A stretch of DNA of 64,000 bases, taken from assembly GCA_905147135.1 (NCBI GenBank), contig LR990053.1:14520501-14584500 (forward strand), written 5' to 3'. The position numbers were made by a program, and so were the translations under genes. Source of the stretch: Blastobasis lacticolella. Lineage: Eukaryota; Arthropoda; Insecta; Lepidoptera; Blastobasidae. Numbering within the stretch: position 1 is the stretch's first letter; each line of letters starts with the position of its first letter. A model generated the notes under the pieces. That model was not told the DNA's origin. It searched no databases and worked only from the letters and a program-made list of their open reading frames with translations. This document shows, one piece after another, positions 48,770 through 58,700 of this stretch.

Positions 48770-50610
48770 ACACCCACATGTACAGAATATAGACTTGTGT
48801 TATCAAAATTAATTTAAGTAGGTACTTAGCTATAGGCACAATCAAAGAATGTTATAATGTAATGTAAGCAAACTTTGTTACAAAAAGGCAGGAGGTTGGG
48901 AGCCTGGAGATCAGTAACACAGGTTTTTTACCTAGCACAGACTCCAGCTCTCAAAAGGATTTATACTGTTTCTACTAAACTTATAATATTATATATTGTG
49001 ACCTTTTTTGAGAGAAATAAACGTATTTGTATTGTATGTATTGTATTGTACTAATACAGCTCAAGTTAGGCAGTGCAATGTGCGGAGATGTGGAGGTTAT
49101 GGTAGAATATTCCAGTCTGGAAGCCTCGTGATGTCTACAATGGAATGGTAAAGTTTTACCTGAGTTAAACCAATAAAGAGTACTTCACACTTACTTGCCA
49201 TGGGCTTTTAGGACTTAACATTGGATCTAGTTACGGAGCGTTGGTGGTCTAATGGCTAGCGGATCCGACTTGTAAACGAGAGGTACCCAGTTCGACCCAG
49301 TACCACCATACTCTTACGGTGAGGGAGAACATCGTGATTATTATTCTTTATTCAGGCGACCGATCCAACCATGATCAGATAGTACCTGGTTCCCCTGTTA
49401 ATAGGGTGACGTTCGTCAGATGGCAGTCGCTTTACTTTAATTACCTGATCTGCCAAATCCTGGATCATGGTGAAAACGGGCCACGGCACATCGCGCGTAA
49501 GATCACAACCGGGACATTGACGCCAAGATGACTATCAGGAATACTTACCGGCAAGTTGGGGAATATGACCTCGTCGATCTCCGTAATATTGGTAACAGGA
49601 GCGTAATTTGCTTCGAAGTTGTATGACACGAACACGTTCTTGTCTGGTATGTCGATTGGCACAGCAATAGCTACGAACGTCTGAAATTTCGGTCATACCA
49701 AATAAATTGAATTATCTATAGGTTTTAATTTATTAGGTAATTGTCTATTTCGTGCTAATAGTATCACGTCCTATGGATTCGTGGGAAACAGGTGTATACC
49801 TGCCGGTATCAGGAAAGAGGATAGATTAGATAGGCAACTGCTAACGACGCGAGGATGCCGAAGACCAGGCGAAGCGGAGACGAAAGTATAGAAAGTGGAC
49901 CCTGGCATAAGCCCGGATCGGCTGCGATGATGATGAATGAGTATAAATAGGAAAAGTTTTTCGTTAAGTCTAAATTACGATGTATGTACCAGGCAAAAAC
50001 CCGGTCTACATGCAGTCTACATACAGTCTACATGCCAAGATGAAGAAGAATTTACCCATTCAAGTCATTACAATTTTTCTTTGTAAGCCATTTAAGATAT
50101 AATAAAATAAATGTTTTAAAACTACTTACCCCGTAAAGACTAGTTGGTGGAAAGATGAGTGCCCGCTTTTGCCGTTCACTTCTTACCCATGATGATGAGG
50201 AAATTAAACATCTGAAAATTAAATTATATTAGAGATGCAGCCCTTTTAATTAAATTTAGTTATAGATAAGAAATTATTTAGTCAAAAATTTGTGAGAAAG
50301 AAACCTGTATCTGAGTAGTGGTCCGAGTTATCTAAGATATGGCCTACACAGGTTTAGGTTAGAGAAAGAAATGCTAAGTTGGTTTGGTCATGTAGAAAAG
50401 AGGAATGAAGAGATTAACGAAAAAGTATATGTGGCAGGAGTGGAAGAGTTGGAAGGAAAACTACCCCCACAGGAAAAAGACGTGACAGTATGTATTGTAG
50501 TCTCTTGGAAATAAGAGCTAAATACATATTTTACTTTACTTACTTTAAAAACAATAAAATAAATAAAATGCCAGTACTTACAATAATATTGCAAATTTTA
50601 AGCAGCCCAT
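45108..50610 (-). CDS. DM4/12-family secreted protein, complete gene, 6 exons (DM4/12-A)
   Basis: The product is 207 residues, built from 50582-50610, 50130-50211, 49549-49680, 47011-47084, 45961-46068 and 45108-45306, all with GT-AG borders and matching phases. It begins with a signal peptide (MGCLKFAILLCLISSSSWV), has a furin-like RQKR at residues 23-26, then ALIFPPTSLYG, the typical start of the mature DM4/12 domain. It has a possible N-glycosylation site NIT (68-70) and four cysteines in two pairs: C114-x5-C120 in the ECMLRNICEAAETPLHHNG motif and C167-x6-C174. DM4/12 proteins are insect-specific, secreted and of unknown biochemical role; I infer no function. A paralogue lies directly upstream on the same strand. 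Introns carry two tRNA-SINEs and an antisense LINE. Confidence 0.85.
45342..45665 (+). mobile_element. tRNA-derived SINE (family S1) in DM4/12-A intron 5
   Basis: A full head: GAGCGTCGGTGGTCGAGTGG with B box GGGTTCGAAACC; the body ends GTTAACGCCAAGATGATGAT. It starts about 35 bases upstream (in gene orientation) of the terminal exon's acceptor. Confidence 0.82.
45961..46068 (-). CDS. DM4/12-A exon 5: first cysteine pair
   Basis: Acceptor GTCCTCAG ending at 46069, donor GTGAGT at 45955-45960. It reads NGMNGRECMLRNICEAAETP then LHHNGLLGHIMHIIF. The C-x5-C plus ICE and HNGLLG motifs are the family hallmark. The exon is 108 nt, the same length and phase as its counterpart in the neighbouring gene. 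Confidence 0.9.
46110..46405. repeat. Degraded S2 and family C remnants
   Basis: Short matches to S2 (AACAGAGAAGCGGGCTACCT at 46124) and to family C (TTGGCAGATTGGAGATCGCA at 46229, AATGTTGCTGCCCATT) are recognisable; the rest is decayed. It lies in the intron between exons 4 and 5 of DM4/12-A. Confidence 0.45.
47011..47084 (-). CDS. DM4/12-A exon 4: helix before cysteine motif
   Basis: Acceptor TTTTCAG ending at 47085, donor GTGAGT at 47005-47010. It reads VVTSRHSRSITRELAYTVLE and TRFK(E), ending two bases into Glu. It lies just beyond the 5' end of the antisense LINE. Confidence 0.82.
47197..48672 (+). CDS. LINE reverse transcriptase (N-terminally truncated)
   Basis: This is the pol protein of a non-LTR retrotransposon; it reverse-transcribes the element RNA at the target site. 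Over 491 codons it shows, in order, NYRPIS (about 41-46), FLDLAKAFDT (111-120, catalytic Asp 113), GVPQGSILGP (171-180) and the YADD box (203-206), then the thumb and a C-terminal region with VTSYCIVSWGG. The first codon is TTG, so the frame simply starts at the truncation point; the endonuclease domain and start are missing. The lack of any stop or frameshift indicates a recent insertion. The FLDLAKAFDT motif suggests the CR1/Jockey superfamily; the exact clade is not decided. Confidence 0.88.
   Translation: MVPPITFLCNLAFSTGTFPNAFKIAVVTPIYKGGDRDSVTNYRPISILPSLSKILERLINRRLVRYLEKNQILSSSQFGFRSGISASDAVLKLTTHIVTNLDKKQKVIGIFLDLAKAFDTVSVPTLIAKLEDSGIRGLQLDIFRSYLSNRRQCVKISDWVSGELEASCGYGVPQGSILGPTLFLIYINDLCQISLKNGKIITYADDTALIFHGPTWESVFDCAQAGFDCVSNWLGRNLLTLNVEKTKYLTFSLSSRSMPDSHKFLLYSHTCLDASDAQGCTCPRLKCSETIKYLGVQVDNLLSFHPHIDSLTVRLRKLIFIFKALRDIADHSVLRMVYLALAQSVTSYCIVSWGGCDKTCLLKLERAQRALLKVGWRLPYRFPSSELYKYCRVLSVRQLFILQLTLQTHLRTPYDPSTPISRRFYTVCPSVQTNCSLAQRNFYFLASFVYNKINKILNIHSLCKDECKKILLGWLLELDYENTEKIIVTIT
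48679..48764 (+). repeat. (CA)43 microsatellite
   Basis: Eighty-six bases of uninterrupted CA, followed by an imperfect extension to about 48775. It lies in the 3' UTR of the LINE just after its stop codon. Confidence 0.98.
49234..49532 (+). mobile_element. tRNA-derived SINE (family S1) in DM4/12-A intron 3
   Basis: The head is GAGCGTTGGTGGTCTAATGG with a weak B box; the end GACGCCAAGATGACT lies only about 10 bases from the donor of exon 3. Confidence 0.78.
49549..49680 (-). CDS. DM4/12-A exon 3: N-terminal domain
   Basis: Acceptor ATTTCAG ending at 49681, donor GTAAGT at 49543-49548. It encodes 44 complete codons including TFVAIAVPIDIPDKNVFVSY, NFEANYAP and EVIFPNLP. The VP.D.P.KNVFVSYNFEANY signature is characteristic of the family. 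Confidence 0.88.
49828..49935 (+). pseudogene. LINE 3' fragment (AEDRAKW type)
   Basis: A short stretch reads like a LINE C-terminus (DAEDQAKRR...KVDPGISPDR) followed by GATGATGATG. Related pieces are at 14558-14710 and 30838-30945, where the best-preserved wording is AEDRAKW. It lies in an intron of DM4/12-A. Confidence 0.5.
50130..50211 (-). CDS. DM4/12-A exon 2: signal peptide end and dibasic site
   Basis: Acceptor TTTTCAG at 50212-50218, donor GTAAGT at 50124-50129. It reads (L)CLISSSSWVRSERQKRAL and IFPPTSLYG in phase 1 to 0. RQKR just before ALIFPPTS is the expected processing site and start of the mature domain. Confidence 0.83.
50582..50610 (-). CDS. DM4/12-A exon 1: start codon and half of signal peptide
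   Basis: ATG at 50608-50610 followed by GCLKFAIL and two bases of a Leu codon, then donor GTAAGT at 50581. Only 29 coding bases. It was chosen because its phase (2) exactly fits the next exon and because the joined sequence makes a good hydrophobic signal peptide. Confidence 0.75.
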
Positions 50611-50889
50611 TGTTCAACCAAATAGTTAAATTGCAAAAAAATCACAGAACACTTCTTTGTATGAGTGGACACTAACATTGGATTGCGCGTGAGTCTCAGC
50701 TGTGCCACATCTGGTGTTTGCGGAGAAAATTATTGTCCATACACTAAATAAGTGTACAACGGGAGTTTATGAAATAAATTTTGTAGGACTGTCTTTTTGG
50801 TTTCACTCTGAGATGTTTGTCTAATTTGTTTATTGGGATAGTTCTCATTAAGAGTAAGGCTTTTTTATAAATTTAAAACGAAGATAAGG

Positions 50890-51240
50890 ACAAGGATATA
50901 TAGGATGAGGGGATAAGGTAGCAAGCGAAATTGCAAGGATGATATATTTAATAAAAGTTTTCACAGTGACAACGCACTTGAGGTTCCGAATTTTTGTTGC
51001 CTTCATCCTAAATGCATGAATCGTAGATGTTATGGGCGACAGTGACCGCTTATCATCAGGGGCTGTCTGCTCGTTTGGCACAGGGTAGCATAAAAAAAAA
51101 ACTAGCGACCGAACCTAGCGTAATGACGGTGACGAAGCACATGAAGTTAAGCATTTTAATTTTTTGTTATATAATGTCCCAAATGCACCACTCACCCGGT
51201 GGTGAGCTGTCTGCCTGTTTGTCGCTGAGTTGTATAAAGC
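50890..51240 (+). mobile_element. SINE, family S3, with a second 3' piece
   Basis: The first copy (GATAAGGTAGCAAGCGAAAT to a poly(A) at about 51095) is followed at 51185-51240 by another 3' module (CACCCGGTGGTGAGCTGTCT). Confidence 0.6.
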
Positions 51241-51864
51241 CTTACCGAGAAGAAATCCCGAAAATAACAATGTTTTGTACGAGCTACATTCATATTTATA
51301 CGTACAAAATTTTACACATTAAAACATGATAACTTGCACTGTTCTAATTTAAATCCATACCGTTTCATAGAAGTGAAAACGCACAGTACTTTAACGTATG
51401 TACCGATTTACTGTTATGACAATATTGTATGTCATTTGCTCCGGATAAGGTGCTAATTGGTGTGTCTGAGGGCGAAGCATGAGATACATATTATGCATAT
51501 TTTCAGAATCATGTCCGAAATTGTAACATTTCATGTGGTGGTCACTTCACCTACTTACATTTTGTTTCCGGTTTAAAACCTACTATTCTACGTTAGCACA
51601 CTGACACCAGAGGCTCGACCTGCTTACTATGATCGGTTTATACTGACTTGTCTTATTTGTTGAACAAACAATACCCAAAATCACGACTTGCCAATTTCGC
51701 TTATCAATCTCGCTCCGTATATTGTGTATACATATATGTCGAGAATTAAACAAGAAACACATAGAATGTGAATTTCAACGAATACTGCTGCACGTTATCC
51801 ATTTAAATACATAATTTCCTTAACCAAATAAGACAAATCAGTTTGGAAAGATTATAGTACCTAC

Positions 51865-52121
51865 GCTTATTAAATTTGACTAAATTCAGTAGCCTAAATA
51901 CAGAAGCAAAAAGCGTGAGAGCAAATCCAAGTGGAATGTAGTGCTAATAAAATGAGGTCTATTTTTGAATCACGGCTTTTAAAAGGGAAACGACGCTTAA
52001 AAAACCTTTAATTGATACTAAAAGGACCTTATCCAATGAGCAATACATTCCACTTTGATTTGCTCTCACGCTTTTTGATTTTGAATTTAAGCTACTGAAT
52101 TTAGTCAAATGTAGTAAGCCC
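51865..52121. mobile_element. Foldback element with ~80-bp arms
   Basis: The left arm 51865-51945 and right arm 52041-52121 are inverted copies sharing TTTGACTAAATTCAGTAGC and AAAAGCGTGAGAGCAAATC. A related single arm lies at 9235-9292 (CTTACGCTTTTTG, AATTTAGACAAATGTAATAA). Confidence 0.75.
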
Positions 52122-52124
52122 ATA

Positions 52125-53630
52125 AGCAATCGCATAAGACGCCGCGAACAGAGCGAGCGAGATGAAATCTCTAAAAAGAGTACGGATCGGATTGTCTTGC
52201 TTTGTTTGATCAGTAGTACCCATGTTCGGACTAGAGAACTGATGCAGGTCGCCGCTTGTATATTATGAATGAAATCACCTTTTGTAAACTATCTGTAAAA
52301 TCTCTGTGTCACAATTTGTACAATCGGTAAAATCTTTACACATTATGCCACTACACATTTTCTAATCTTCAGAAGGTTTTATGACAGTCGCCTTGTTCAT
52401 TACACACTAGTGGACGGCGCGCCTTCGTTACCTCTACCTACCCTTTTTTTCTTGCTTATAAATCTTCCTCTTAAATCACTCTATCGATTGTTGAAAACCA
52501 CATTAAAATCCGTTGCGTAGTTTAAAAGTTCTAAGCGTACATATATTCATAGGGACAGACGGCGGGAAGCGACTTTGTTTGTGTTACCAGGGGTGGTACT
52601 CTACATCGAGAGTATTATCTGTTACTTTGTGCTTTGGTTGGAACTTGGGGTTGGACACTACAGGGCTGCATGACAGTACATGTCAATGAAATACAATGAA
52701 ACATTATATTAAAAAATGTATTGCGCTTATACTAAAAGTTAATAAAACAGTAATAAAGTTATAAGGTTTTTAAACCCGATTTCCAAGTAGCAGACAATCC
52801 CGCGTTTTATGTACCTACACAAGATTTCATTTGTGTATTCATATTACGGGCACAATAAAACTTTTTATTTACATCTTTCTAATAAATGATACCACCCCAC
52901 CTCACCCTCTTCGTCTTGGAAATGTTTGATGCCTATTACAAACATACAATTTCCGGTCGTAAAAACAATCCTCTCCTCCATTCACTTGAACACCACGCGT
53001 AATAGAGACGTTTTGTTCATTGCCAACCGCAAATGTATCTTGGTTTTCGTCAGCAAATTGGCTTTATGTCTCCTTGACAGATGTAATCGTAGTATTTACG
53101 TCACAAAAGCCTCTCTGTTATTAGAGAGAGATTACATGCGTCTAAATAGTAAGTATGAATTAGTTTATTACTAGCTTTTCGTGCCTATTTCACATTTACG
53201 TATTGGCAAGCCTTTTGAGTAGAATTGTCGTCACGTGTCACACAATATACCATGAAATAATGAAGATCATAACTCGTCGATGTATATCGCCTTTTAATGC
53301 CTGTCTCTTGTCTCTAACAGCTTAATAAGCTGTACAGCTTGAACTCTCTAGCACACCCAGGAAATTTAGTTAAGTTAATTTGCTCTTTTAACATGTCTGG
53401 TTTATTTACAAGCCTCAAATAAGTTGAATTTCTTTTGTTATTATTTGATATTCGGCACTATAGGTCGATAAATTGTAACGAAATTTTATTGTAATGACCT
53501 CTGTAAAATTACTGTTTGTGCCAAAATAAATGAGAACAAAATAAGAGCGTGAAAGACAGGTTGCGAGCGCTCACGTGGATGCAAGTGGTTGAAAAATGAT
53601 GTGTCATCAAGTGTCTATGTCAAATATGAA
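52125..53630. other. Intergenic stretch between the two DM4/12 genes, mostly featureless
   Basis: A Helitron-like inner segment in reverse (TCCGTTGCGTAGTTTAAAAG at about 52510, GGCGGGAAGCGACTTTGTTT at about 52561) is the only match to other parts of the window. Confidence 0.45.
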
Positions 53631-53632
53631 TG

Positions 53633-53766
53633 TACAGTCGAGTTCATTAATATGTGAGCATTGTCAAGGCTTCAAATATAAATGTACATGGAAGGGTACT
53701 TATATATCTGAGCAGATTCATTAATCAAACGTATGTACATCTAACATTAATAATGAACTCGACTGT
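53633..53766. mobile_element. Small TIR element (MITE)
   Basis: The ends CAGTCGAGTTCATTA and its complement TAATGAACTCGACTG face each other across 134 bases. It has no ORF. Confidence 0.7.
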
Positions 53767-54784
53767 GCTTATTTTGTCATGTGCAATGACTTCATGGTCA
53801 TGTGGAAGATTTGCATGATAAACGGATTATTTATTTAAAAATCGTGTGCATAGCTAGCCTGCCGTTATACCTTTTGAGTAAACAAAATTTAGTGCACAAC
53901 TCCGCCCTCGCAGCTAAACAAAGATGACGAAGACCCAATAACTGAACAGTTTCAATCTGTACCAATCCAAAGAGCCGAGCGAAAGTCAACAGCGCCGCTC
54001 TGATTCGTCAGTACACGAATTCGGCAGCATTCGCCTGCACTGCTGACGTGCCAAATAAGACAGTGCAGTGCTGAGTGCAGGTAAATCAGGGCTGTTTGCA
54101 GCAGCTGTTTGCTGTTTCACCGCGATCCACTGATTGAGTGTACACACTGACACCGATGCCCCCTTTTGTAATGGCTGGGAATATTATACGGTTTATGGTT
54201 CGGCGGTTGTAATTAATTATTGGATGATTGCAAAATTTACGGTATTGTAGCCGTTAGCTAAAAGTAGTTGGTTTGGTGCCTATGAGAGAAGTTGATGGAG
54301 CTATTACAAGACGAATAGAATATTAATATTGACTCGTGTATTTAAAGTATGTTTCAAAAGGAATTGACAAAACAGGTTTTCAATGAGCTCGACAATGATT
54401 ATAATAGGGTTGCCAAGTCTACTAGTATACCTATAATATAGTATCCGACTATATTTTGGGTCAAGATACTGTAAGCTGTTGTTAAAATATATAGTACCAA
54501 ATCCACTATACTTTCATCGGGTATAATAAGAGTAATTTGGTAAAGAAAAACACTTTTTCCATAAATAAAAACCTTTTTAAACTACGTAGGGAGCACCAAC
54601 GTACGAGTTGGTTCTTTTTTAATCCCCGACGAAATAAGAAGGGTTTTATAAGTTTGACATGTGTAGGCATATCTGTGGCTCTGTGTGTGTCTGCTGTAGC
54701 ATCGTAGCTCCAGAGCTTTTTCTTTATTTGAATGACAGTTTAATCAATATGGTTCTTAGCTGATTAGTTTAGAAAATACTTCAG

Positions 54785-55065
54785 TATATGTAAACAGAAT
54801 TAATACTCTAAAGTGGCAGTGGGCTGGCCATATCTGCCAACGAACCGCCAACCGACGGAGTAAACGAGTTCTTGAGTGGAGACCGCGACTTGGCAAGTGT
54901 GGGGCGCCCTCTGTGTCTAACGTCAGATGCAGTATCGATTTGCGAAAGGCTGCTGGTGGTTGCTGGATGCTGCTAGGCGAGGATATGGTGCATTAGCACG
55001 TATTGGGGGAGGCCTATGTCCAGCAGTGGACTAGTATAGACTGATGATGATGATGATGATTTGTA
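54785..55065 (+). pseudogene. RTE-type LINE 3' end fragment
   Basis: The frame includes NTLKWQWAGHICQRTANRRS, KRVLEWRPRLGK and EAYVQQWTSID, the C-terminus of RTE-clade pol. It ends directly in a (TGA)n tail at about 55042-55058, the usual RTE 3' end. Internal stops mark it as dead. Confidence 0.75.
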
Positions 55066-55513
55066 AACTTGGTCGAGGTTTTCCGACATTTTTCCGTCGG
55101 TTAGGTTATTATCATTGTTTTACATTTCCCTATTGAAACGTACTCAATAAGATTCTTATTTTCAATAGGCTTGCATTTGACCTCAACTCACCTGATGGAA
55201 AGTGACGATGAGATCGATGATGTAGCATGCTTGCCTAGATACCTATTCACTCTTGACTTGAAGATCCTAAGATACTTATCGGGGTGGTTAGATGAACCCA
55301 CGCTTATCTTAGGAGAATTATTAGTGCCTTCCGCTCATCAATTAGGATGCGATGGACCGATATGTACTGATGATGGCTGACGGAAGTGCTTCCTGTTTAA
55401 AGCCCTTTGTGAAGCCAAACCATTCAGGATGACATCTTTTGCACGATAACGAACTTCGGTGTTATAATTTTCATATTAGAATACACTAAAACACTGAGTC
55501 ATTAAATAATTAT

Positions 55514-55519
55514 TTTATT
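55514..55519 (-). terminator. Poly(A) signal candidate for DM4/12-B
   Basis: AATAAA on the minus strand about 125 bases past the stop codon. Confidence 0.35.
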
Positions 55520-55642
55520 TATATCATCTATTTTTATTATTTTTAATTCTGCCCCTCATTAGTGCCTATAGCGGACAAAACCAAAAAAATAGCCGGACGT
55601 TAATATTGCTTCGAAAAGAGACCGTGGCGTTCAAAGGGTTAG

Positions 55643-55793
55643 CTATAAAGCATCTTCAATACACGCTGAGATATATTCCAAGGGATTGGTGGGACACTCG
55701 TCCACATAAGTTTCGCACTGGTCCTCTAGTCCGTAGTACTCTGCTTCGTAGTAACTGTCGTGGACGCCGTCTTCTGATATTGATGTTGAAGGC
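55643..55793 (-). CDS. DM4/12-B terminal exon: second cysteine pair
   Basis: Acceptor CTTACAG ending at 55794. It reads (T)PSTSISEDGVHDSYYEAE, YYGLEDQCETYVDECPT and a short tail ending CIEDAL, to TAG at 55643-55645. The tail adds a fifth cysteine not seen in the paralogue. Confidence 0.88.
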
Positions 55794-58700
55794 CTGTAAG
55801 TAATAAACTGTATAAGGACCATGATTTGCTAACAATAGCTATTAACTTTTTTTATGCTTCGCAGTGACAAAAAAGTAGACAGCCCGCCTGATGGTAAGCG
55901 GTAACTGTCGCCCATAACATCGACGAATCAGTTAGGTCGAAGGCAACAAAAAAGTAGGACCGCAGGTTGTCCGCGTTGTCACTTTGGGGACTAAGATGAA
56001 ATGCCTTATGTCTGTAATTGCGCTGGTTACTTTATCCTTCAAACCGGAACACAACAATGCAAGCATTGTTGCTTGGCGGCAGAAATTGATAAGGCCGCTG
56101 TACTCACCCAGGCGGATCCCTCAGGTTCGATAGAGTTCTACCACTTAATAAATAAATAAATATCATTTATTTCAAGTTTCACAGACTCATATTCTTATTA
56201 CACTTCATTCATAATTATAGTTTATAATAAATACAGTCATCGTCAGCATTACAACGTCACTTTAGAATTAATGGTTGAGATGTTTAACTTACGTCAATGT
56301 AAGATGTATGATGTCGCCAAGTACTCCATTGTGTAGGAAGTGTCTCGATGCGCCCTCGCATATGGCTCGTAGTAGACACGGGTGACCTGGGAAGTCATGC
56401 CTGTAAAAATAACAGAATTTTCAATTATATATTCCGCCGCGACTTCGTCCTCGTGGAAATAGTTTTTATGTGGAAGAGCATTTGCTCGGGTTACCATTTT
56501 AAATGACCTCTGTAGTATGAAAGCTCGTACTACGAGGAGCTCAAGCAGTATATTTGGTTTTTATCATCGTAATTGCAGGACAAGTAGCTTAGATTGTACG
56601 CTGAAGTTCAAGCTAAGTAACTATCAAAACCGAATCAAAATCCGTTCAGTAATTTTTGAGAGATGCGCGAACAAACAGATAGAGAGGCGAAAAAAAAATC
56701 AAAGTATTTTTGGGCGTAGTTAGGTCGGAGAATCCTATCCCGACAAAATTGTCTGAAATAACTTCAATGTACAGACACGGCTTTTTTACAGTTTTATTAA
56801 AGTATCTATGGATAGTTAGATAATATAATATACCGTCAAGAGATCTAAATCGTCTCACGAGACTATTCAAACACTGTCAGGGTCCCCAGCAGAAGATCTT
56901 TGTCAACCTCGCTTCACAGCGGAATTAGGACGCACACTTAACGAATGGCGAGCTCGTTGTGGTGCTGAAGTTCGACTAGCCTCAAAGTATGAAACGGTCA
57001 CCCATCCAGTTCCCGGACTCTGCGATCGTTGCTTAACCTTGGTTATCGGTCTCGCAAGCACACTGCCAACAGATCAGTGCCGCTACTTAGCCAATATGCA
57101 TTTATCGCTGACTAGTGTAAGTATTTTTCGGATTGCATCCATAATGTATCTTTTGGCAAACCCTCACTAGGTGCTTACTATGTGCCAATTCCGATGCTCA
57201 AAAATAATAAAAGTCGAACTAGCCAAGAATAAATACAAAACCTGGTGAACGAGTCTGCAGTAAAATCGTTTATAAAAAGGATCTGTACAAGCACTTGTCT
57301 GCTCAGTGCACTGAGATGAATCTTGCTACTGAGACGAGTCTTAGAAGATAATCTTGATAATATTGGTGGGAAGTATCTATTGATTCTTGATACAATCTGT
57401 GCGCACTATTAGATTCGAACTAGAACTCGAACTAACTACTGCGAGGTAAGCTATTACTTAAATAATAAAATTAATGCCGAGTTAGTGCGCTTATGTGCGA
57501 TATAATCGTACAATATGTGTGTCTGTAGAGCCAGAAAAGGGGAATCACGCAACCTTATTGTTATGCAGGTTTGAGGACTGAGGTGTATTTGTAAATTATT
57601 TTGTTGGAAAATTATCATTGCTAACCCATCCAATTTCCTATTTGTATGGTAAAACTGGAGGAAGTATAAAAGTAATTTACAAATAAATAAAGCAATTAGT
57701 ATCTAGGGCATATGATATGGAGTCTAACAAAACCATGCTTTTAAATTTAATGCAATCAATTTAATACATTTAAATTTTATGTAATTAAATGCTATTACAT
57801 TAATGTAAAGTAACGTAATGTAAAACACGTTTATTCCACTTAATTAGATATAAAAATGTAAAAGCGCTTTTATACACTACTTCCACTGAATATATAAGAT
57901 TTATAAACCTTCAATTAATTCTGCAATCTGGAGATGTTCGAAACTGATAGCAATTAATTAAAAGTTTATAAATTTGACATATTCAGTGGAACTAGTGTAT
58001 AAAAGTGTTTTATTCCATTAAATTACGGAGTTCCACCAAGAATGCACAACATAAAGTGTCACCTAATTAAAGGTAAACAAACAACTATGAGTATTACGAT
58101 TATTTAAAAAAAAAATCGACGATATTAACATTTATAAGGATAAGGCCGGCTTTGCCCTCAACAAGATATGGATTTTCTCTACTTTTGAATGTAATTATGT
58201 GAGCAACGAAGAATTTATCTATCTGTGTATCTATTGATTGAAGTGGCCAATGGGATTAGAAATTATTCAAAGTAAACATAATTATAATTTCACACAATTT
58301 GGTAACAATAGCGAACATTTCATAATCATCATCATCATCACAGCCCGTAACAGTCCACTGCAGGACTTAGGGCCTCTCCCACGAAAAGGGAGGTTATTGC
58401 CATAATCTCCACGCTTGGCAGACGGGTTGGAGATCGCAGTATTTAAATATAACAATGGAAAATGCTGCTGCCCATTTTCCAGACTACGGAGACTCTTGAT
58501 CTTTTGCCTCGAAAACATTAGTCGCCTTGTACGACACCCATGAGTGTAAGGGGTTGGTGCTATTCTACTCTGCCGGACACCACACGGCCAATTTCATAAT
58601 GTAACGGCACAATATCATCAATGTCGATAACATCGCGACTGCATTGTGGAAGCTGTAGTAATTGGCCTAGGCGTCAGATTGATTCGCCATCGGCCAAAGT

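Larger units (their letters stand above)
47165..49050 (+). mobile_element. 5'-truncated LINE of the CR1/Jockey group
   Basis: A reverse transcriptase frame is followed by a (CA)n tract and a 3' UTR. The 3' end is an AATAAA at 49016-49021 and a run of ATTGT units to about 49050. The 5' end falls inside the RT domain, right after a TTTAGA-rich stretch, as expected from incomplete target-primed reverse transcription. The element sits on the + strand inside the intron between exons 3 and 4 of the minus-strand DM4/12-A gene. Confidence 0.85.

Noticed and set aside
48679..48775. Regular repeats as a possible CRISPR-like array
   Set aside because: It is a plain dinucleotide microsatellite without spacers, in eukaryotic sequence.
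56294..56497. A 67-codon minus-strand frame starting with MVTRANALPHKN
   Set aside because: It overlaps the DM4/12-B cysteine exon in another frame; the family motif PCLLRAICE lies in the frame I annotated.
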